Shown here: piece by piece, positions 1-12,625 of the stretch | Layout: every line of letters starts with the position of its first letter | Numbering within the stretch: the first letter of the stretch is position 1 | Origin: Apostichopus japonicus | Lineage: Eukaryota; Echinodermata; Holothuroidea; Aspidochirotida; Stichopodidae | Direction: 5' to 3' | DNA length: 64,000 nucleotides | Assembly (NCBI RefSeq): GCF_037975245.1 | Contig: NC_092579.1 | Coordinates: 22,080,666 to 22,144,665 of the forward strand | Program-made: the position numbers and the translations under genes | Notes under the pieces: model-generated | Told to the model about the DNA's origin: nothing | The model's input: only the letters and a program-made list of their open reading frames with translations | Databases searched by the model: none

Positions 1-382
1 TCATTTTAAATCGAACTAATGCATTTCTAAAAACTAGCCTTCATCGTCGTTTTTCTTCTCACGTAACTTTGTGCACGTATGTTTGTAACTGCTGCTAACA
101 TTTGGATGTATTGTGAGGCTCTTACGCTACAGTGTGTCACTGTTGGGTGCAGCATACTTTTTTCCTTTTAGATCTATATTGATTTCTTGGAACGCATCTT
201 TACATAGCAGCGTTCATAACGAATACAAGCAGGACCGAAGAACTCAAATCCACTTTTTCTGTACGATTCGACAAATTTCGGGAAAAAAAATGTGTACCAC
301 TCCCCACCCCCCCCGCCCCACCCAAAGCCAAACTAAAAGCAACAATAACAAAACAAAGAAATAATCAAAAAGCTCGACTCAC
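1..382. other. Left edge, no gene assigned
   Basis: No exon, RNA gene or repeat is recognised here. A C-rich run lies near 308-322. If the candidate minus-strand exon at 383-480 is real, this is the intron following it. An 83-codon open frame on the plus strand has no recognisable features. Confidence 0.4.
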
Positions 383-1090
383 GTTGACGATGAGTAAATA
401 ATTTCCCTTGGATCTTTGTCCGGCTGGTTCTGCTTTGAATTTTCACTTGATTCGGCCTTCAAGCTGGATTCACTACGACCCTGTAAATGTCAAATAATTA
501 GCTCTTTTCGTCATATCTTCAAAACAAAATCTTCACAACGACAAAAAAACATTCAAAAATAATTGCGTACATGACTGTGAAAGAGAGCGTCAGTTCTAGA
601 ATACACTGGGTATTAAGTGTTGAAACAATGCAAAAAAGATTCGAATCCCTCCATAGACAGGGACTCTACACTGGTGATTCGAGTCCCTTCCTAGACAGGG
701 ACTCTACACTATTGGATTAACTAACAAGGTCACAAATGATGATTTGTATCCCTCCATAGACAGGGTCTCAGCTGTTATTCGAAAACCATTTTAAGTCCTT
801 TATAAGACATGGACAAGTGTGCTTATTCGAGTGCAAAGAGAGAGAGAGATAGCGGGTCTACTAATTATTCTTGCACAGCGCCCTCGATACAATATAATAC
901 ATTTCGTTTTGACTGTACACGTGTACGATAGATGACATCACTGTCTGAGTTAAACATTATTAAGTACAATCGGAAGCAATTAAAATATGATCTTTTAAAG
1001 GTAGAATCACCTAAAAGAGCTTACTTGTAAAAACTTAACAATTAATTTTGCAAAAATATCGTCAGCCAGGTTAGCAAATGATGCTGCCAT
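383..1090 (-). CDS. Candidate first two exons of an unidentified gene, partial
   Basis: Two phase-compatible exon candidates are seen on the minus strand. The first runs 1090 to 1025, starts with ATG, encodes 22 residues beginning MAASFANLADDIF and ends in phase 0 at a GTAAGC donor. An in-frame stop lies just upstream of the ATG. The second runs 480 to 383, follows a TTTACAG acceptor, is open only in the phase-0 frame, and ends at a GTGAGT donor. Its 32 residues start GRSESSLKAESSENSKQ and end PREIIYSSS, a polar, Ser-rich stretch. Any further exons would lie left of the window. The family is not recognised. Open frame, flanking splice sites and matching phase support coding, but both exons are short and could be chance. 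Confidence 0.32.
637..775. repeat. Short imperfect tandem repeat
   Basis: Three diverged copies of a ~50-60 base unit share the motifs CCCTCCATAGACAGGG and GGACTCTACACT. Each begins with a GATTCGAATCCC-like stretch that resembles an RNA polymerase III B box, but no complete tRNA fold is seen. Confidence 0.55.
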
Positions 1091-2124
1091 GAGTTAATAC
1101 TCTAAATGAGATTTCATACAAGGAAAATGAAAACCTTGTTTTTTTTACATTCGCGCACCGCCTGCACAAACCACATGCCCTGGGTAAATATATTGATTTA
1201 CATTACTGCGCCATATGGTGCTTGTGTAATCTCATATAGAAACTACCCTGATCGAATGGACGGCGCGATGTAAGACAATATTTTGATTTGGTTTATATTC
1301 AGATTCGTCAAGATTTATCAAGATGGTATCCAGTGCGTGAGACGGTTTTTACACCGTTGTTAGTGCATCGCATCAAAACACGCAGACATTTGGACGAGAA
1401 AAAAATCAGTGTGCAACACAGTACCATAATTTTCAGAATTTTGACGGTCTGCATAAAATATGTGTAAATTGTCAATGTGATGTCCCTTCTACGCTTCTGT
1501 AGAATAAACCAAAACTTCACAGAGTCGCTTCAACGATTTGTTAACTGGTTTCGTGTTGGTTACAAAATGGTTGCGTCGGGCGCATGCGTACGTAGCCACT
1601 CACCCCCCCCCCCCTCCCTGCGATTTTCAAAGGTTCACATTTTCATGGGTAGAGAATGATATTTCGTTCTTCGAAGGGTCCCTGAAACTATAACTGCGTC
1701 AAACGTCCCAAATCAAAATTGATACGGTCGCAAATCAAAGCACCAATTTGCATCGAAACACTCTTAGTGATAAAACAATATATACTCCTCCCCATGGCAT
1801 GACGTTATTCAATACGAACGAACTCCTGCTCACCACTCTGTTCTTAATCATTGTCTCTTTTCGCAGAACAGGGACGGAGCTGTAAGACCAACGTGGGAGT
1901 TATTAGGTCTAACAAATCCATGGATTAATAGAGACTTCTACAGTGAAAGACACTTATCCTTTTGTGTTTATTTTATTTATTTAATTATGCATTTATTTAT
2001 TCTTTTTAATGCAAGATTCTTCTATTCTTCCCTATGATTTCTATGATGGCTCTGCATGACTATTATCTATTGTCGGTTTTTTTTTTAATTTATTTTTTGT
2101 CCGTGCACAAAGAGTTGCATCATG
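1091..2124. other. Intergenic, one weak exon-like segment
   Basis: No gene can be assigned. A C-rich run lies at 1602-1613. At 1866 a good pyrimidine-rich acceptor ending TTTTCGCAG is followed by about 70 bases open in two frames on the plus strand. There is no convincing donor, and ATTTA-rich sequence follows, so a terminal exon is possible but unproven. Confidence 0.4.
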
Positions 2125-2140
2125 GAGCTATTAGCTCAGT

Positions 2141-2406
2141 GGAGTGTTAGCTCAGTGGTTAACACCGGTGCCTTCCAATCATAAGGTCCCCAGCTCGAGT
2201 CACTCCAACATTAATGTATGTCGTCCAGTTACAGAGTTGTTGACAATTGACAATTCATAATCATGGACGTTAAATATGAATCTAAGAGGCTGACTTCGGT
2301 CAGCCTGCGGCTTTGATAAGCCAATGAGGCTTCTTCGCGAGCATGCTGGAGGATCTAAAAATACATACATACATACACACATACACGCAAACATACATAC
2401 ATACAT
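2141..2406 (+). repeat. tRNA-derived SINE
   Basis: The head (2141-2206) is a degenerate tRNA. An acceptor-stem-like GGAGTG at 2141 pairs with CACTCC at 2201-2206. An A-box-like TAGCTCAGTGGTTAAC and a B-box-like GCTCGAGTC are present. The anticodon arm TGCCTTCCAA resembles tRNA-Gly(UCC). A body with a CTGACTTCGGTCAG hairpin and a GAGGCTTCTTCGCGAG segment follows, then an (ACAT)n tail from about 2361. Head, body and simple-repeat tail are the standard SINE plan. The A-box motif is duplicated just upstream (2131). The family name is not known to me. Confidence 0.65.
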
Positions 2407-2414
2407 ATTCCGTT

Positions 2415-2780
2415 CAGTGGCGGAGCTAGGGGTATTGGTCAGGGTGGCGAGAATGGTCTGTAGGGGCGCTTCATAAGCGGAGCGCCACCACAGGTTGGCG
2501 CGGAGTAAAGGTACTCCCTAGATCGCCAGAAATAACCCTTTCCGGTCCTTGCTAATTTGCAGAAAAACGAAGAATAAATAGGCGTCATCGCCATTTTGTC
2601 AGAAAATTACACCAAAAAATGTGACAAATAGAAATAGTTAGATGAGAGCGCAATAAAAAAGGAAATAATCGCGAATAAGTTAAAGATGGTAAAAAGCTGA
2701 AAAGGGCGCCAGCAGTCCATTTGAGTCCGTCGGGGGGGGGGGGATCCTCCCCCTCTGACTGTATGGACGCTCCGCCACTG
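2415..2780 (+). mobile_element. hAT-like MITE, family A copy 1
   Basis: The 366-bp element starts CAGTGGCGGAGC and ends with its inverse GCTCCGCCACTG. It is flanked by a perfect 8-bp target duplication, ATTCCGTT (2407-2414 and 2781-2788). TIRs beginning CA(G) with 8-bp duplications are typical of the hAT superfamily. No transposase is encoded, so it must be non-autonomous. A GC-rich core lies at 2475-2505 and a G-run sits near the right end. It landed directly at the tail of the SINE. Confidence 0.9.
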
Positions 2781-2788
2781 ATTCCGTT

Positions 2789-5266
2789 ATATATAGTTCC
2801 GTGGTTGTACCTTGAAAACTCAGAACGTGTGATATTTACATAGCTAAAGAGCCTTTCTTTCAATCTCTTAATGTTTGACTTCGAATAATAGGTTATTTAT
2901 ATGCAAAATCATATCAAACAGGACAAAATAGCGGTAAATAAGAGTACGTATATAGCACACACAATGTGTATGCATGCATGCAGGTTGCCGCGAAACATAA
3001 CTTAAATGCATTTCTTGGGAGGGTACGGTCATTATCCAGCTATTCACCAAACAGCTTCAGTAAACAGAAAAAGGTCAATAGCACCTCGTCCCCAGGCAAG
3101 CACCGAACTGCACATAATACTTAAAGCGTATATCACTATACCTTGATAGTCGAAATTACTCGCGAATCCTTCATCGTCTTATAGGCCTATACCGGTTAAT
3201 ATGATTTCCTCGAACACAACATGTGAGCCCGGTTAAAACTTAAAAATAAAAAATAAAATAAAAAAGAAGAAGAAGAGAAATATAACAGCTTGAGCTAGCA
3301 TGACGTGGGGGTGGGGTGGGGGTGGGGTGGGGGGGGGGCGGAAGGCGACAGAGCTCGGCCAATAGGTGTTGAATTGTTCTCACAGATCGTTCCATGTCAT
3401 TTCATGGATTAGCCTAATAAAATCGCATATCATTGAGAATATCAAACATTTTGGACGTATTTTATAGCGACGGGGTGTTGATGGGATGGGTGAGGGGATA
3501 TGGGGGCTACTGATCACAAAGTATTAACAATGTTTTTCACTCCAGCAGTGGGTGAAAATCCATGTATAAATTGTCACAGATTATTGCACAATGCACTGTT
3601 TAAATAAACAATAAATTTCTACAACGAAACTCCATTTGAATCAATTAATATACTTCGTCTCACAAACTCTGTGGGTATGTATGTACATTTTAAATATTAT
3701 ATACTTTGTTATACCTTTAAATTCAAAATCCAAAACATATACGCCTTAAAAAAAAAGTAGAAGTTGAATGTCATTACAATACAATTCGTATTCGTGTGAA
3801 ATCGTTGTTTTCAAACTTCCTATCGACAAACTATTAATTTCTGATTACTTCCGATAGGGGAAATCCTTGGAAAGATATTTACAACAATAAGACGTGTCTT
3901 TAATTCAACAGATCACCATCTACAGGTAAGTGTTGGGGGGGGGATTTCAAAAGTACAACTGTTACCACCAAATGGCCTTATGAAATTACCACATATAAAG
4001 GGCACGTTTAACATTTGGTTTTTTACCTTTCATATGCCGATTCAGCCATATTAAAAATGGAAATACCATTTTCTAGTCTCTTGTTGAAAAAGAAATCTTT
4101 GTTGATATTTTTAAGTGGTTTTGTGAATTATATTTTCGTGCCACTCGGTGATATAGTCACACCAATAAACAGATAAAACGGCTCAGTTTTACCCGATTCT
4201 TACCAGTAGATGTTTGATGAGTTATAGAACAGAGTAAAGTGTGTTAAAGTAGATATTGATAAATATATGAGATTCCCACCCGCCCCGCTTTCTAAAACAA
4301 TGCCTTGTTGTTACAACTGTTTACTTACACCCGGACTTTACAAAAATGGTGGAAAAACAGAAGGTTAAAATACGTACAATGTATAGTCACACAAAATGTG
4401 TTCTGCTTTTTGTTTCAATCTAACTTTTTTTATTTGATCTATCTTGGTGTTTCTTGGGGGTGGGGGCGGGGTTGGGGTGAGGGGGAATCAGGTTCTCTCT
4501 TGACCTCTTTAACCAAGACATCTTTTATAACATCAGTCGTGGGTTTAGTTATAGTTTCAACAAAAAAATGATATACTAGCAAGACGCTAATAAATGATTA
4601 AAGTAAATCAATGTGGCAAGTGAACAAAATAAGTGATTACGGGGCTCAGGGACACATGACATCATGACCAGTGTGATCAACTCAAAAATAGAAATTTCGC
4701 CAATACGTTTTTACCATTTACCTATACTGAGGTCACGAAAGGTCAATTTACTGAAAATCATTGAAAATTGTTATGAAGACATCTTGTGATCAGATTACCT
4801 GGACCCATAAGCGTGGCTGCAAGGACAAGTATAACGTAAACGAACTCTCTATATTTACAGGACATTATTTTTCGGTAGACGTTTTGAGGTATAACAGAAG
4901 GAAACCATGCATGAAGCTTTCTTCAAATTGACTACTGATGAAGTATTAGTTCAGTTTTAATGATTAGTTGAGGTCAGGAAGAGGTCAATTGGGCCTAATG
5001 ATAATTAAATAGAGAACAATTGATGTAATGAGAAAAAAAGGAAGAAAACTTAAACCCATGCACGTTTTTCCAATAAAATAGATATAAAAACAGGCAGGAA
5101 AGTCAACGTATTTATAAAACTGTAGTCGTTTGCAAATGAAGAAGTAAAATAATATATAGCCGACTGCTATCTCTGGTTATACAATATACTTGTAGACCAT
5201 AGAGACCATTCTTGTAGACCATAGGGCCATAGACATAATTACCTATAAGTATAAAGGTCTATCAAG
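2789..5266. other. Intergenic, G-rich tracts
   Basis: No gene is recognised. Positions 3306-3338 carry closely spaced G-runs (GGGG or longer) able to form a G-quadruplex. A strong donor-like CAG followed by GTAAGT at about 3920-3930 has a pyrimidine-rich AG only 14 bases upstream and is not supported as an exon. The rest is AT-rich sequence without visible repeats. Confidence 0.4.
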
Positions 5267-5658
5267 CAGTGGCGGAGCGTCCATACAGTCAGGGGGGATG
5301 CCCCCCCCCTGACGGACTCATATGGACCGCTGGCGCCCATTTCAGCTTTTTACAACTGTTTACTTATTCGCGATTATTGACTTTTTTATTGCGCTCTCAT
5401 CTACCTATTGACATTTGTCACATTTTGTTGGTGTAATTTTCTGACAAAATGCTCTAACGGCTATTTATTCTTCGTTTATCTGCAAATTAGCAAGGCCCAG
5501 AAAGGGTCATTTCCGGCGATCGAGGGAGTATCTTCACTCAAAAAAATTCTGTACGTTCCGCGACAACCTGTGGTGGCGCTCCGCTTAGATAGTGTCGAAA
5601 GCGCCCATACAGACCATTCTCGCCCCCTCTGACCAATACCCCTATAGCTCCGCAACTG
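5267..5658 (-). mobile_element. hAT-like MITE, family A copy 2 (reverse)
   Basis: Same family as the element at 2415, in opposite orientation and 392 bp long. The ends are CAGTGGCGGAGC and GCTCCGCAACTG (one mismatch), flanked by the perfect 8-bp duplication CTATCAAG (5259-5266 and 5659-5666). The shared GC-rich core is at 5551-5592. No coding capacity is recognised. Confidence 0.92.
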
Positions 5659-5666
5659 CTATCAAG

Positions 5667-7420
5667 CTCAATTTTATATATGCGCTACGGAACATGCTAT
5701 GAAGGTGGGAGAGTTTGAATATTGTGCTTCGATCCACAAACTGTTGTGCTATTCCGCCATTTGTTCATACTACCATTCAATGTTTTTTGTATTTACTTAT
5801 GTCGTCCTTGATTCATTGTTATTATTATAATATTTTTCTTTATACCTTTATCATAATATCCACATGTCATTCGCATGTTTAAGGCCAATAGAGAGAGAGG
5901 GGGGGGGGGGGAGGGAGCGCGCGACCGTACGAACGCGACAGACAAAGGTACACTTCACGAACATATTGGCTATATTAACACTCTATTCCACAACACGCCT
6001 ATATGCACACAATTATTATTTCATTTCTTGCATATGTATACCAAAGGTAGTGTTTATAGTTAGTACATTCGGACGACCCTGGGGACGATTATGTCAACGT
6101 TCCCCTCCCACTTTGAAGCCTTCACATCATGACCCCTATACCCCCCCCCCTTTCACGCGAAAGGTCTGACATTATAGCCGCAAAAGTTAACCCGTAAGCC
6201 AAAAGCAATTCCACAGTACAATGAAGCTTAGTCTAATTTGCATATGAAAGGTTTCGAGAGTTGATTGATTGCCATCAAGGCATTAGTCTTATTTCCACTA
6301 TCGATAAGTTCATATGTCTAATCTACCTCAATCTTATTCATTGACGCTATATATAGGTCCCCTCTCAACCAGACACCAGTAATGAGTTCTCAGTGTGTTT
6401 TTAATATTTTTTGATATATTATTCAAATTCAATAGACAGTCTGGAGACGGCCCTTAGCCAGGCCGAGGCATAGGGGGACCGTGTCCCTACTTGCATACTA
6501 TTGTAGCCTCCCCATCATGTACCAAAAAAGTTTACAAGTTGCACGACCACGAGTATCGCGCCCCTCCTTTAAATTGTTGGTCCCCGCCGTAAAGTGTTGG
6601 TGTCCCAACCAACTAAGAATTTCTGGGTGAAGAAATCGCCCCCGGATATACCAAACAAACCACACATAAAAAAAGTGTTGACAACAGCATTTCCTTCGCC
6701 ATTGTTAATTTAAACCTTTCGGTTCCACTTTTCAAGCAACCAAAACTTGTCCGTCGATGAAACTAACCTTATCATATATGAAGGTCAAGTTCACTGCAAA
6801 CGAGACAGGTTTTGTTACTTTAATTGAATCCGTCGTGCCACAACTTCCATAAATTATGAGAATATTCGAGACGTGTTAATATTGATTGATGATATCATCG
6901 ATTTTCTTGAAAAACAACGTACCCCCCCCCTCTCCTAAAAATATAAAATAAAGGAAGAAAGAAAGCAAGATTCGATATGACTTTTGTCCTTTTGGGATTC
7001 TAAAAAACTGTAAGAATCAATACGTAATATCCACTGCCTTGAAATTGTATGGTCATGGTCACGTGACGATTATCTCGCGATGTGGAAAAGATAAAAAGTT
7101 GAACGAAATAGCCAAGGCCGACTAAAGGAAATTTTAGTTGTGAGTTTTGAGATAAAAAACGCTATAAAAAGAACAGAAATAGATAGGTGAATAGCCAGCT
7201 ATATATGTGGGGTCTATCTGATACAACGTATATACTTCAATAGTGAACTTGAAAAAGTCTCAATGCAACATGTGCTGAATTGATCTTTCTCTATCAAGGT
7301 GAAATTCTATTCAAAGTATTATCTTACATCGGACTGATCGAGTTTTGAATGTCAACTGTATATTCAAGAGAGAAAAAGAAAGATAAAAACGACAAGAAAC
7401 AAATCATAAAAGTAATAAGA
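5667..7420. other. Intergenic, nothing assigned
   Basis: No gene is seen. There are a GA/G-rich run at 5889-5912, C-runs at 6141-6151 and 6921-6930, and scattered short AT-rich stretches. A weak TE-end-like GCCAGGCCGAGGCATAGGGGG lies near 6450 but has no partner. Confidence 0.4.
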
Positions 7421-7442
7421 AATAATGATGATAATAATAATG

Positions 7443-7537
<95 letters not shown>

Positions 7538-7605
7538 TAAAATTATTATTATTATTATAATTATTATGATAATTATTATTATTATCACTATTATTATTAT
7601 TATTA

Positions 7606-7682
<77 letters not shown>
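7421..7682. repeat. Inverted trinucleotide microsatellite (AAT)n/(ATT)n
   Basis: A long (ATA/AAT)n tract on the left (to about 7538) is followed at once by its complement (ATT)n (about 7540-7682), with a few interruptions. The two arms could pair into one large hairpin or cruciform. Long poly-Asn and poly-Ile frames arise here only from the repeat and are not genes. Confidence 0.95.
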
Positions 7683-7684
<2 letters not shown>

Positions 7685-9132
7685 ACAAGTGCAGCAAAGC
7701 TGAAGAAGCTCAGCTATATAGCTTCTATTTGAGAATTTTGTTTTAATTGGTAAGATTAAAGAGCAGATTATCCATTTGTTTGTGTGAAAAGTATACAACA
7801 TAAACGGGATAACGGTGTCATTTAATCCTACATCATTTGTTTCCTTGCCTTGTGCTCTTTATTAGTAGACATATTGTGTTACAATGTTAGAAAGTTGTAA
7901 ATATTTGTTTTGTAATACAAACCGTCCCTTGTAAGTCGCCGAAAACATTCCCGATATTGTCGTATTCCGGGAAGTTCCCTTCAAAGTGGAAACATTGTCA
8001 CGAACTTATTTGATGTAATAGATCGTTGTACTTATTATTACTGTGTATAAATCATGCCCCCATTGCAAACACAAAGAACCAACAGTATATGCACTTTGTA
8101 GTTTTCATTCATGTAATAATAGAACGGAAACATAAAAGTATTCCTCTGCTAAAATGTTGTGGATAACACGTTTGAATTGTGCTGACCCATAATTGCTCAC
8201 GAAAATTTAACTTATACAATGATATAGAACGGCCTGCAACTTATTTACGATCGACGTATCACAGAGAAACTTTAAAGAGTAGCAATCGGAATCGGTTCCA
8301 ACAATATATTATTTTCACATGTCGTATTCCACACAAAAACTGTAGAAAAGTTCAAATTACAAATCTGCCATGTAGTCCTTTTTACAGAGAATGTCATCGA
8401 ACTAGATAGGAAGCTTGAATAACATGTAAATATACGACTTGATCAAGTCTCCCAGGGGGGGGGGGGATTATTTCTCAAAATGACTGAAGACATTTTGCTA
8501 CCCACACCAAAACGCATACTGGTCATGAATACCAATAAGTTGTAAATCAAATTCATGACCATTGTTTATATGATCTGTGACCTACATTTCATCATAACTG
8601 AAAGCTCTACAGAAGGCCCAGCTGTGTTTCGGCCCTCACGTGACATCCCTGGGGAGTTACACATCATGTGCAGGGGGGGGGGCAGAGGAAGGGACGATCG
8701 TGCACCTTCCCATCAAAACCTTTACTGACCATACATCATATGGCTTGTTTTACCCGAGGACAAGGACCAAGCAGAAATATGATTCGTGAAAGAAAATCAG
8801 AAAATTAAACCAACAGCAAAGGCGTTCGTGACAGATATCCATTGTGTTCCTTCAGTAAATGAATTTTATTGCAGAAAGGCAGAAAAATTATTGTTTTAAC
8901 AGAGACGGAGGATCACCACAAAATCACGCGTTATCTAACTCAGTTTATTGTGTTGGGATTTCTACCGTCGATATTTTTAGTTTATCTTAAAATATTATCT
9001 CAAAATTTACTGATACCCAAATTAAACTGGTTTTCAATTAACTGATAAAAGCCATGACCTTCAGCTATAGCGACCAGGCTATTAGACAATTTATGAATCG
9101 ATATAGTTGTAAAAATATGCTGAAAACGAAAC

Positions 9133-9133
<1 letters not shown>
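7683..9133. other. Intergenic, nothing assigned
   Basis: No exon or RNA gene is recognised. G-runs lie at 8455-8466 and 8672-8681. Confidence 0.4.

Positions 9134-9173
<40 letters not shown>
9134..9173. repeat. (AT)n microsatellite
   Basis: About 40 bases of nearly pure alternating AT. Confidence 0.95.
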
Positions 9174-9178
<5 letters not shown>

Positions 9179-11607
9179 TCAGTAATACATTCAGTCATTC
9201 TCGGCAAAGATTGAAAGTTTTTCTCTGCCGTCTTAGAAGATAAAGATTTCTCTGATATGCGTCGAAAATGTAAATTCGTTACTGACATTGAATTAAAATT
9301 TTCCATCTTGGCAAGATACAAACAAACTTGCACACATAAGCAGACATAATCAATTACAGGAAAACTAACTAATATAATTTTTTCAATAATTGCTAGGTAA
9401 CCTTGGACAATTTTTCCCCGCGGCTAATAGCATTTTCCTTTTCTAAGGTATTATTTGAAAAATATCGCATTGGCTCAGACACTGATCGTTTGGACATGTG
9501 TACACAAACGCTACGCGTTGTTGACTGGCTTGGATTGCTATCTTCTGGAATAGGAACTATAAACCGTTACCTAGTTACATGAAAGAAATCCCTTTTGCAC
9601 CTTTTCATAGTGGAATAGTGATGCATTTTTCTTAAATGAATGAGTGATTACTCGTATAGACACACGCCAACATAAGCTGGGGGTTGCATAACGTGGTATA
9701 TGGTTTATTCTATATGTCTATAGGAAGAGATTAAATGTACTTCAGATATCTGAAACCCCTGTCAATGGGTGTATGCAACTCAGTTGGAATCCACACAAAC
9801 ATGTATTGTATGAAAAATCGCAGAAAAAAGTCCATTAAAGTCGAATAACATCATTATAACACCAATCATGTAAATGGGACAATAACCTATAGTAATCAAT
9901 CAATTATCATGAATAGAACCAGGAGAAAAGAATCGGCTAGAGTAAAAGGGCCAAAGAATATCGAAAAAGGTCACAACTATAGGTCCAAAGCTAGTGACGA
10001 TGGTAGACCGGTAGGGTTCATATAAGCTGTTGAGGGTCCGAATAAGTACAACAATGTAGGCCTTTTCTGTTCTTTTTGTCACTGGCCAGATGGCACACGG
10101 TTCATTTAACTATATAGGCTCCCAATATCCATTTGTCCTCGGAAGTTGGGTACAGCATTTTGAGCCAACAGATCACAGCTATATACCTTTGAACAATGTT
10201 TTTGTATGAAGAGCATACGGTCTAGTCTGTCTTATTTCACTATAAATCGGTTTGTTGAAAAATCGCCGAGTTGGCAGATATTGCGCGGAATAAATTCTCC
10301 TAGAACGTGTATTTTTCCTCGAGTCGATGTAAGAGCCAGCGTTTGTTTATCATTCTCGTCTTTTAACTTTATAGGGTCTGTGTCAAGTGCAGTTTCGATG
10401 AAGTGAGGGTGAAGGGCCACTTATCTCACTCTTTAATTAACAGGGGCCTCTGAAACCCCCGCTACGGCACTGTGAGCATTGGACTGCACGGGAGAGGTCA
10501 TGGTTTACGCCCGTTTACGACTTTCACTGGTTTGCCCCATTTGGGCCTATAGTATTTCACTTGTTTATTTCTGGTCTCGTAATGAGCCTTTTTGGTGCAA
10601 ACTATGCTATTTTATTAATGGAACCTCAAAAGTCGTTTCTCATCCTGAACCTAAATCCATGTAACATATACAGATGTCTACTTGAAAATGGGATGTGTGT
10701 ATTTTGTTCATGGGGCGACCAAACTTCAACCTTCAGAATATGAGTAAGATGTGTTGGCTTGCTCAGAAAGATGTTAAGTTCCTACCGTAGATAAAAACTA
10801 AGCTTCTTCTTCAAACAAACACACACACACACTTTTCACTCGAGTATATTGGACAATATAAATAAACACGTGCATAACACCAGTCGAAATAAATTTCTCA
10901 ATCACAACGTGCGAGGTATTGCTGTATCGATTTCAGTCATAAAACTGTTTGCAATAAATTTACGACAAAAGGCTTATTTTCAACCACTTTTCTCCTTTAG
11001 CCTGCATCTGCGCAATGTCAAAATTAATTGTCAGAACACTTTAAATATGAGAAATGTATGTTTAGCGTCAATGTGACATTTATTACAAATAAAATTGATT
11101 ATAATCACTTGATGAACGTCAAGGGCAATTTCGTCCGTATCAAATGAAAATACATTAAATATACCTACTCGGAATGCAATGGTACCTTTCTTTGGCAGAC
11201 TATTTCTTGGGAAGTCATTTTGAATATTTATTACAGTACGGTACATATATTAATGAATATTCATTCTTCCATCGCCCTTAATCTTTCAAGAAGTGAAAAA
11301 AGGAGGGTGGGGGGGGGGGGGGACTTCTGGTGGCTAGAGCTGACTGCTTTTGCCAATTAAATTGCTTAAAAGTTGGTGATAATTCTAAATGCATCTGGCA
11401 CATAAGATGCATATTGGTGATACTCTATAATATATAGAATATTGACTGCTTAGCAAACATTCTATATTTAACATATTTCAAGGAAAAAAGAAATTGTTAA
11501 TAGGAAAAGAAAGATCAGTTAAGCCTGATGACGTCACATTCCATGCGCGTATACTGTGAGTGGAGAAGGGGTTTAACCGGTAAAAGTACGTTACCTTCAA
11601 CCGGTGT
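9174..11607. other. Intergenic, nothing assigned
   Basis: No gene is recognised. A short CA run lies near 10822 and a G-run at 11310-11322. A perfect cAMP-response-element palindrome TGACGTCA occurs at 11529-11536. Confidence 0.4.
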
Positions 11608-12013
11608 TACCTCGATTTAAGTACCAGATATTGAGATGGGGTATAGGTGGGTGGGGGTGGTTCAGCTCACTCCGCAGCATACTGATCTCTTCACGATGAA
11701 TATTATATTGTGTGTAATACACGGAAATATCCCTTTAAACGTTACCGTAAGTCGATCGTATAATTCAACATTACTTTGATGAAGCAATTTTACTCCTTAC
11801 AATACCTCGATGTAAGTACCAGATAATGAGATGGGGTATGGGTGGGAGGGGGGGGGGTTGGTTCAGCTCACTCCGCAGCATACTGATCTCTTTACGATGA
11901 ATATTATATTGTGTGCAATGCACATATATATATATCCCATTAAACGTTACCGGAAGTCGATCGTATAATTCAACATTACTGTGATGAAGCAATTTTACTC
12001 TTTAATCTTACAA
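11608..12013. repeat. Tandem duplication, ~195-bp unit
   Basis: Unit 1 (11608-11802) begins TACCTCGATTTAAGTACCAG and is repeated at 11803-12013. Long matching blocks include TTCAGCTCACTCCGCAGCAT and GTCGATCGTATAATTCAACA. Differences are mainly in the G-run and an AT expansion in unit 2. Confidence 0.92.
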
Positions 12014-12057
12014 TTCTTGTATAACATGCATAGCTGAACCGATAGTCATATTTTTTT

Positions 12058-12625
12058 TTACAGAGACGTGGGAGAAGGGAGGGGTAAGTGGTTGTGGGTA
12101 GGGAATTCCCTATATAAGCTATTGTGGGAATAGTCATGTTTCTTTATAGTGACGTCATGTGATTAAAGGCATCCATACATTTGCACATACCTGTTGATGA
12201 CATGAGCTTTTACTTGACTTAATAGTCACATGATTTAATACTTGACTTAATAGTCACATTTCTTACAGAGATATGGTGAGGTAGAGGTAGGAGGGGATGG
12301 GTTGTTAGCGTTGGAGAAAGTGGCAGGGGATTAAACACAAAGCTATGTTGAGAAAAGTCATGCGTCATCATAGTGAAGCTATGTGATTAAAGGCATCCGT
12401 ACGTTTGCACATCCATATTGATAACATGGTGTTGTTAATTTACTATCTATATATTCTTACAGAGACATGGGGAGGGGTGAGGGGGCAGGAGGAAAGGGTG
12501 CTTTAGCGGTTGGGGAATTGGGCAGTGAATATATTATGAGCAGTCATGCGTCATTAAAATGACGTAATGTAATTCAAGGCATCCATACATTGGTACATAC
12601 ATATTGATAACAGGGGCTTTCATTT
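12058..12625. repeat. Three diverged ~200-bp tandem units
   Basis: Units start with TTACAGAGA at 12058, 12263 and 12457, giving spacings of 205 and 194. Each continues with a purine/G-rich block, a GTCATG(CG) segment, a TGACGT-like site in two of three, ATTAAAGGCATCC or similar, and GATAACA. Unit 1 carries a perfect TGACGTCA at 12150-12157. The period is close to that of the adjacent duplication at 11608. Confidence 0.85.

Noticed and set aside
2141-2206. Functional tRNA-Gly gene
   Set aside because: The T-arm and anticodon stem are degenerate, and a SINE body and tail follow.
7349-7801. Long poly-Asn, poly-Ile and poly-Tyr frames
   Set aside because: They are translations of the AAT/ATT microsatellite.
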